A stretch of 64,000 bases of DNA from Verrucomicrobiota bacterium (lineage in GTDB: Bacteria > Verrucomicrobiota > Verrucomicrobiia > Limisphaerales > JACRJZ01). The DNA is taken from the NCBI GenBank assembly GCA_016219875.1, contig JACRJZ010000041.1, positions 62,001-126,000 on the forward strand, in the 5' to 3' direction. Made by a program: the position numbers and the translations under genes. Shown in pieces: positions 58,457 through 64,000 of the stretch (position 1 is its first letter; each line of letters begins with the position of its first letter). The notes below the pieces were generated by a model that had not been told where the DNA came from, searched no databases, and worked only from the letters and a program-made list of their open reading frames with translations.

Positions 58457-59119
58457 ATGAAGATTTTGATCGCCGATGACGACCGCACCTCCCGCTGTGT
58501 CCTGGAGGCCATGTTGACCCAGTGGCGGTACCGCGTCGTGGCCGTCGGCAACGGCGCCGAAGCGGTCAAGGCCCTCCACGCCCCCGACGCGCCGCTCCTG
58601 GCGATCCTGGACTGGGAAATGCCGGAAATGGACGGCGTGGAAGCGTGCCGGCGCTTGCGGGCCTCACCGCCGTCGGGCCGCATGCCGCATTTGATCCTGC
58701 TCACCAGCCGCCACAGCCAGGAAGATCTGGTGGCGGCGATGGAAGCCGGAGCGGATGACTACTTGACCAAGCCCGTGGCGCGGGAGGAATTGCGCGTGCG
58801 CGTCCAGGCCGGCGCCCGCATGGTCAGCCTGCAATGTTCGCTGGCGGAGCGCGTGGCGGAACTCGAGCAAGCCTTGGAGCACATCAAGACCCTCCAGGGC
58901 ATCCTGCCGATTTGCATGTATTGCAAAAAAATTCGGGACGACCGGGAGTACTGGCACCAGTTGGAATCCTACATGCACGTCCACACCAACGTGCAATTCA
59001 GCCACGGCATCTGCCCGGAATGCGTCGAGCGCCACGTCAAGCCGCAGCTTGAGGCCGCCGCGCGCGAAGCCAAGGCCGCCTCGGGCGGGAACGGTCGCGC
59101 CGCCGCGCCCGCGCACTGA
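58457..59119 (+). CDS. response regulator with C-terminal four-Cys domain
   Basis: 220 residues. Receiver domain 1-120: acidic ILIADDDRTS, phosphoacceptor Asp52 in LDWEMPEMDG, and Lys105 in DYLTKP. A coiled-coil (LAERVAELEQALEHIKTLQG, about 128-148) leads into a small domain with Cys153 and Cys156 (PICMYCKKIRDDREYW), then Cys186 and Cys189 (GICPECVERH). This CxxC...CxxC element is common as a C-terminal extension of Verrucomicrobial and delta-proteobacterial sensors and is probably zinc-binding. No DNA-binding domain; output may be protein-protein. Cotranscribed with the Hpt gene. Confidence 0.92.
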   Translation: MKILIADDDRTSRCVLEAMLTQWRYRVVAVGNGAEAVKALHAPDAPLLAILDWEMPEMDGVEACRRLRASPPSGRMPHLILLTSRHSQEDLVAAMEAGADDYLTKPVAREELRVRVQAGARMVSLQCSLAERVAELEQALEHIKTLQGILPICMYCKKIRDDREYWHQLESYMHVHTNVQFSHGICPECVERHVKPQLEAAAREAKAASGGNGRAAAPAH

Positions 59120-59234
59120 GGCGTGACGATGCCGTCGAAAATCTTCACGGAAACGCCGCCGAGCACGTAGGACCGGCGTCGCGCCTGTCTCCATCTTCCC
59201 ACTTCTCGCTCACCAATGAGCCTCTTTCAGAACT

Positions 59235-59299
59235 GTAGCAGCCGACGTGAGGAGGCTCTGATTCCCTTGAAGTTTGAGCCTCCTCACGTCGGCTGCTAC
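59235..59299. repeat. hairpin repeat family 1, copy F
   Basis: Arms 59235-59258 and 59276-59299, exact consensus. It lies between the convergent response regulator and Ig-repeat genes. Confidence 0.95.
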
Positions 59300-59414
59300 G
59301 GGGTTTTGAAATCGCGACCAAAGAGTGACTTCCCCGACCGGGCGGATTCGCGTCGAGACTCCTCTTCTCTATAAAGTCAGAGACAGGCGCGACGCCTGTC
59401 CTACTGGTGTGAGC

Positions 59415-62400
59415 TTACTTGCCCAAGCGGTAAAACTTGTTCGCGGACGGCGCGGGCAACGGCAGCACGTTCTGACCGTGAACCACGGTGAGGGGCGGCG
59501 GCGGAGTCACCGGCCGCCAAGTCACGGGCGGCTGCAGGGAATCGGCTTCTTCCACCACGTAACTTTCCCATGCGGTGGGCCAGGTGAGCGTGAGGCCGCC
59601 GACGCTGTGGCGAAGCGTGAGGCGCGGGAGGAGGGAGTTCGCGTCGATCCACACGTCGTCGATGGCCCAGTGATCGAAGCTCGCGCCGCTGTGCTCGAGT
59701 TGACGCCAGCGGAATTGCGTCGCCGTCGTGCGCGCGGCGTGCGGGATCGGCACGCTCACCGGTGTCCACGTCCAGAAGTTCGTGCGGGCGCAACCCGCGA
59801 GCGTTTCCCATGAGACGCCGCCGTCGATGGAGAATTCCACCACAATGCCTTCGCCCGGAAGCTCGGGCGTTTCCCACGGCGGCTCTGCGGAGTCCGCCAG
59901 GCGCAGGTGGAACGAGACAACGCCACCGCGTGACGTGTCGAGCCGCCGCGTGGTGGCGAAGCGTGCGCCGTCGCCGCCCACCCAGAGCGAGTTCACGCCA
60001 GAAACCGCGCCACCAATGGAGTTGGCCACCGCCAGCCCGCCGAAGGCTGCCCATTGCGCGGCATCGGTTGCCGGCTCGAAATCGTCGAAGAGATCGGCAC
60101 CGGGCGTGAAGAGGCGCAGAACTGCTTCCGCGCTGAGCGCCGAGCCGTGGGCGTTGGTGACCCGCACGGAGTAGCCGCCCACGTCGTCGGGCTGCGCGTT
60201 GCTGATCCAGAGGGAGGGCGAGTTCGGGCCGGGGAACGCCAAGCCGTCCTTGAGCCATTCGTAAGCGAGCGGGCCGCGTCCGCGCGCCAGGACGCTGAAG
60301 AGCGCGTTGGCGCCCACGGGCAACCGCTGGCTGGCGGGTGGCCGAACGATGGCCGGCAGCGCGTTCGTGGCCACGGCCGCTTCGCGGATGGCGCTGTCGA
60401 GCACGTTGAGCCAACCGCCGTCCTGCGCGCCAAGCGGCTCCGCGTCGTACCAACTCCAGCCGAGGTAGATGATTCTGCCGCTGCCGAAGGGAATCATGGC
60501 CACGGCCGAGTCCTGGCTGCCGAGGTAGATTCTTTGCGCGCTGGGCGGCAGGCTGCTCGTCAGCAGGGGAACCACTTGGTAGAGGTTCGGGATGAAGGGG
60601 GAATCGTCCGCAAACTCGGTGCCGGCGGCCTGCGCGCTCAAGGCGAACTCGGCAGGGTACTGGGACGAAGCAGAAACCTGGAAACCGAAGACCGAGTTCA
60701 GCAGCGACACGCTGGTGGAAAAGTAACCGTGCAAAATGAAGGAGCCGCCCCTCGAGACGAAGTTCGACAGCGCGGCGCGGTCGGTGTTCGAGATGGAAGA
60801 TCCGAGGTCGCCGTATTTCAGCGCCGGGAAAAGCAGCACGGGTTGCTGCGTCCCGGCCAGGATGTTCGTGAACGTGCCGGCCACGTAGCCCAGGCTGGTG
60901 ATGGAGGCCTGGACCGTGTCGGATTCGGAATCGTAGTTGCCGCGCGTGTCCACGTATCGGGGATCGTCGAAGACCGAGACGAGCAGGCCCTCCTGGACGG
61001 TGAGTGTCGCCACGCCGCTGGTGGCGGCGCCAAAGGCGTTCGTGACAACGACGGAGTAGTGGCCGCTGTCCGCCAGTTGCGGGTTGGTGACGGTGACGGA
61101 GGAACTCGTTGCCCAGGCCAAGTTCACGCCGTCCTTGCGCCACTGCCAATCGAGCGGCGGAGTCCCGACCGCGGTTGCGCTGAGACTGACCGGCACGCCC
61201 ACTACGGTGGTCCGGCTGGCGGGCTGGGCCACGATGATGGGCGGCTGATTGGTGAGCGGCTTGCCGGTAAGAGCGGCGCTTTGCAGCACCGCGAGCCAGC
61301 CGCCGTCCTGGCTACCGAGCGGCGCGGCATCGAACCAGTCCCAGCCCAGATAGATGATCTGCCCGCTGCCGCGCGGGATCATGGCTACGGTGGTCCGGTT
61401 GAAGTTCGTGTAGAGGCTCAGACTGCCGGGCGGCAGGGAAGCGGTGTTGAATGCAGTCATCGCGCTGAGGTCGGGCACCTGCGAAGGACCGTCAGCGAAC
61501 TCCGTGCCCGCCACCTGCGGGGTGCGGTAGGTGGAGCCGCTGCCGCCAGTGTCGCTTATGGAGAAGCCGAACACCGCGTTGAGCAAAGAACTGGAGCGCG
61601 CACTGCGGCCGCTCATGATCATCACGCCGCCGCGCTGCACGAAATTGGACAACCCCTCGATCATGGGCGGCATGAGCGCCGAGGTGAGGTCGCCGTTTTC
61701 TAGTTCCGGGAATAGCAGGATGTTGAACGAAGCTGCCGCCGTCACGAGGTCCCCGAAAGGCACGACCTGGAATTGCATCGAAGCGAGCGAAGCCTGGATG
61801 GTGTCCGACTCGGCCGAATTACCGCCGGTGGTGTCCACAAACCGTGGATCATCAAACACCGCGACCGTGACCGAAGCGCGCACAGTGAGCCGCGCCACGC
61901 CGCTGGTGACCGCGCCAAAGGCGTTGGTGACCACGACGGAATAATCCCCCGCGTCGCTGAACTGCACATTGGCAAAGCTGAGATCGTCGTTCGTGGCGCC
62001 GGCGAGGTTCGTCCCTTCCTTGCGCCACTGGTAGCCGAGGGGGGCGGTGCCGTGGACGCGGACCGCCAACGTGACACTGGCGCCTTCCAGGGCAGTGCGG
62101 CTCGCGGGGCCTGCGAGGATGACCGGGGGCCGGTTGCTGCCGCGACCGGTGGCTTCGCGCATGGCGCTGTCGAGCACGCCGAGCCAGCCGCCATCTTTGC
62201 TGCCCAGCGGCGCGGCGTCGTACCAATCCCAGCCCAGATAGATGAGCTGGCCGCTGCCCTTGGGCATCAGGGCCACGGCCGTCTGGGTGTAATTCGTGTA
62301 AATCCGCAGCGTCCCCAGCGGCAACGACGCCGCGGCCAGCGGCAGAACGGCGCTGTGGTCCGGGAGCGAGAGCGCGTCGTCGGCAAACTCCATCGCGCCG

Positions 62401-64000
62401 GCCTCCGCCGTACGGTAGTAGGGACCGCCTCCGCCCGCGGTGTAAAGCGCGCTGCCCAGGATGGCGTTGAGGAAGTTCATCGCCGAGCCGCTGCCGTGAA
62501 CGACGATCAGGCCGCCGCCGGCCACGAAGTTGGACAGGCCGGCGCGCGTCGCGGGAGACAGGGAAGACGTGGGATCGCCGTTCTCAAATTCCGGGAAGAG
62601 CAGCACGGTGTAGGACTGGAGGGCGACCTCGATGTCGGTGAAGGTTTCCACCAAATAGCCCAAACTCACCAGCGAAGCTTGCACAGTGTCGGACTCGGAA
62701 CTGGACCCGCCGACGGAATCCACGTAGCGCGGATCATCAAACACGCCGACGAAGAGACGGTCGCGCACCGTGAGCGTGGCCACGGCGCTGGTGACGGCGC
62801 CGAAGGCGTTGCTCACCGTCACCGAGTAGCCGCCCGCGTCGCTGAAGTGGACGTTGGTGAGAGTGAGCGCGGACGCCGACGCGCCCGGCAGGTTCGTGCC
62901 GCTTCGGCGCCATTGGTAGCCGAATGGCGCGGTGCCGGACACCGAAACACTGAAGGCCACCGTGCCGCCTTCCACCGTGGTCTGGCTGCGGGGCTGGACG
63001 AGAATTTGCGGCGGGTCGTTCGTGCCGGCGGCGGTGATCCACACGTCGTCGATGGCCCAGTGATCGCAGCAACTGCCGTCGAAGTCCAACTGCCGCCAGC
63101 GAAACAACGTTGAACCGCTCCTGGCTCCGGAAGGAATGGGGAATCTCGCCTCGGTCCAGTTGCGGTGCGTTTCCTGGTCGAACGTGCGCAGCGTCGTCCA
63201 AGTCAGCCCGCCGTTGATCGAACTCTCAAACACGACGCCCTCCTCCGGCAGATCGACGTTTTCCCACGGCTCGCCGCTGTTGCCCAGGCGCAGCCAGAAA
63301 CTCACTGCGCCTCCGCCTGAAGTGTCCACCGGGAACGTGGTGGCGAAGCGCGGTTCGTCGCTGCCGAACCACAGCGAGTTGGAGCCGGAGACATGTCCCC
63401 CGAATGAATTCGCCGCCACCGCGTCGCTGAGGGACAGCCATTGCGTCGGATCGAGGTCCGGTTCGAAGTCGTCGAACACCGTGCGCACCGGCGTGACCAC
63501 GCTGAGCAGAGCGACCGCGCTGGTCGTGGCCCCGTAAAGGTTGGTGATGACAGCGTGATAGGCCCCGGCGTCGGTGAGTTGCGCGGGCGCCATCGTCAGG
63601 GTGGCCGTGCTGCCGCCCGGCACCGCCACGCCGCTCTTGTACCATTGGTAGCGCAGGGGCACGCGTCCGGCGGCGCTGACGGAAAGGGTGGCTGTGCCTC
63701 CGGGCAAGGTCCGTACGTCGCGCGGCTCCTTCAGGATGCGCGGAGGAGAATTCCCGCATTGGACGGCGAGGACGGCGTCGGCATAGCCGAGGTTTTCCTC
63801 GCTGCTGCCGAACTGCGAGGAGTAGCGGAAATGGAAATACCAGCGGCCCAGCCGCGGCGAAACCGTGAAGGCGGACAAGTTGCCCAGGTTCGAGAACGTG
63901 GCGACCGTTGTCGTGGGGCCGCTGGGCAGGCGGGTGCGGGCCACGGTTTGGGAGTCCGCCACATAGACCAGGCTCAAGTCGCCGGCCAGGTTCTCCGCCA
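59415..64000 (-). CDS. giant secreted Ig-repeat protein with three ThuA/GATase-like modules, N-terminus beyond window
   Basis: At least 1528 residues; the frame is open to the right edge. Order visible: a beta domain, Ig-like domain (ATLSVSAAGRVPLRYQWYKS), a reelin/MAM-like domain ending DHWAIDDVWI, then Ig-like domain + FDDPRYVD module three times, a last Ig-like domain, a second DHWAIDDVWI domain, and a C-terminal tail (SYVVEEADSLQPPVTW...FYRLGK). The FDDPRYVD modules recur every ~885 bp (about 295 residues). Each carries VLLFPEFENGD-like and GQIIYLGWDWYDAAPLGS motifs and a hydrophobic SNFV.RGG strand, resembling a glutamine-amidotransferase-like fold. The tail resembles that of the protease at 5792. 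Function unknown; a surface or secreted adhesin or glycan-binding role is plausible. Confidence 0.88.
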   Translation of the reverse strand, partial: AENLAGDLSLVYVADSQTVARTRLPSGPTTTVATFSNLGNLSAFTVSPRLGRWYFHFRYSSQFGSSEENLGYADAVLAVQCGNSPPRILKEPRDVRTLPGGTATLSVSAAGRVPLRYQWYKSGVAVPGGSTATLTMAPAQLTDAGAYHAVITNLYGATTSAVALLSVVTPVRTVFDDFEPDLDPTQWLSLSDAVAANSFGGHVSGSNSLWFGSDEPRFATTFPVDTSGGGAVSFWLRLGNSGEPWENVDLPEEGVVFESSINGGLTWTTLRTFDQETHRNWTEARFPIPSGARSGSTLFRWRQLDFDGSCCDHWAIDDVWITAAGTNDPPQILVQPRSQTTVEGGTVAFSVSVSGTAPFGYQWRRSGTNLPGASASALTLTNVHFSDAGGYSVTVSNAFGAVTSAVATLTVRDRLFVGVFDDPRYVDSVGGSSSESDTVQASLVSLGYLVETFTDIEVALQSYTVLLFPEFENGDPTSSLSPATRAGLSNFVAGGGLIVVHGSGSAMNFLNAILGSALYTAGGGGPYYRTAEAGAMEFADDALSLPDHSAVLPLAAASLPLGTLRIYTNYTQTAVALMPKGSGQLIYLGWDWYDAAPLGSKDGGWLGVLDSAMREATGRGSNRPPVILAGPASRTALEGASVTLAVRVHGTAPLGYQWRKEGTNLAGATNDDLSFANVQFSDAGDYSVVVTNAFGAVTSGVARLTVRASVTVAVFDDPRFVDTTGGNSAESDTIQASLASMQFQVVPFGDLVTAAASFNILLFPELENGDLTSALMPPMIEGLSNFVQRGGVMIMSGRSARSSSLLNAVFGFSISDTGGSGSTYRTPQVAGTEFADGPSQVPDLSAMTAFNTASLPPGSLSLYTNFNRTTVAMIPRGSGQIIYLGWDWFDAAPLGSQDGGWLAVLQSAALTGKPLTNQPPIIVAQPASRTTVVGVPVSLSATAVGTPPLDWQWRKDGVNLAWATSSSVTVTNPQLADSGHYSVVVTNAFGAATSGVATLTVQEGLLVSVFDDPRYVDTRGNYDSESDTVQASITSLGYVAGTFTNILAGTQQPVLLFPALKYGDLGSSISNTDRAALSNFVSRGGSFILHGYFSTSVSLLNSVFGFQVSASSQYPAEFALSAQAAGTEFADDSPFIPNLYQVVPLLTSSLPPSAQRIYLGSQDSAVAMIPFGSGRIIYLGWSWYDAEPLGAQDGGWLNVLDSAIREAAVATNALPAIVRPPASQRLPVGANALFSVLARGRGPLAYEWLKDGLAFPGPNSPSLWISNAQPDDVGGYSVRVTNAHGSALSAEAVLRLFTPGADLFDDFEPATDAAQWAAFGGLAVANSIGGAVSGVNSLWVGGDGARFATTRRLDTSRGGVVSFHLRLADSAEPPWETPELPGEGIVVEFSIDGGVSWETLAGCARTNFWTWTPVSVPIPHAARTTATQFRWRQLEHSGASFDHWAIDDVWIDANSLLPRLTLRHSVGGLTLTWPTAWESYVVEEADSLQPPVTWRPVTPPPPLTVVHGQNVLPLPAPSANKFYRLGK

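Noticed and set aside
18450..59299. Family 1 hairpins as rho-independent terminators
   Set aside because: No U-run follows the stems and one copy lies between divergent genes, so termination is not their common role.
61773..63113. Long plus-strand open frame opposite the Ig-repeat protein
   Set aside because: Antisense product reflecting the repeated modules; the sense frame has Ig and module motifs.

Overview
The window is GC-rich, densely coded DNA. The gene content points to the Verrucomicrobiota, most likely a Limisphaerales/Pedosphaera-type soil or sediment lineage: many secreted glycosidases, Tat-exported Gfo/Idh/MocA oxidoreductases, Ig-repeat secreted proteins, a PEP-CTERM-like tail, DUF1638 and ThuA proteins, and the order rplM-rpsI-argC-argJ. 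The assignment is by gene content only; no rRNA or tRNA gene was seen.

Layout. (a) 1-3565, minus strand: a tightly overlapping fatty-acid/type II polyketide-style operon (hotdog dehydratase, catalytically dead ketosynthase-like subunit, active ketosynthase, ketoreductase) that continues past the left edge. (b) 3916-13000: hybrid cluster protein, a secreted trypsin-like protease, a CHASE2-nucleotidyl cyclase, an SDR, a PEP-CTERM remnant and a PQQ-type propeller. (c) 13131-14392: a frameshifted DUF1016 (YhcG-type) nuclease. (d) 14421-33000: a glycan-degradation region with four GH29 alpha-L-fucosidase domains in three genes (two fused in tandem), a sugar-porter MFS transporter, a GH38-like enzyme and a clan-A hydrolase, interspersed with a glycosyltransferase, a CBS-M50 protease, a Fpg glycosylase and a sugar oxidoreductase. 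(e) 33198-38945: aminotransferase, ribosomal proteins L13 and S9, then argC and argJ split by a UPF0175/DUF3368 toxin-antitoxin pair. (f) 39379-49057: a GHMP kinase plus nucleotidyltransferase operon, GDPD, a Cys-rich peptide, ThuA, DUF1638, PPi-type phosphofructokinase, a spermidine-synthase-like membrane protein and a GspE-type ATPase. (g) 49224-54271: three Gfo/Idh/MocA oxidoreductases around an enolase-superfamily enzyme, probably sugar or sugar-acid catabolism. (h) 54476-64000: M16 peptidase, a small metal-binding protein, an Hpt plus response regulator pair, and a giant Ig-repeat protein running off the right edge.

The least ordinary feature is the repeat landscape. Eight loci carry arrays of 3-5 copies of a 7-9 bp unit. 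Each locus has a different unit but the same architecture, like the heptamer STRRs of cyanobacteria. Two arrays lie in frame inside conserved enzymes (a GH38-like enzyme and ArgJ) and one supplies the argC start codon. There are also six copies of a 24-31 bp-arm hairpin (one with a paired base change in both arms), two copies of a second hairpin, three copies of a CTCTCCC/GGGAGAG hairpin (one in frame inside a ketosynthase gene), and several singleton inverted repeats. No CRISPR array, insertion sequence or prophage was recognised.
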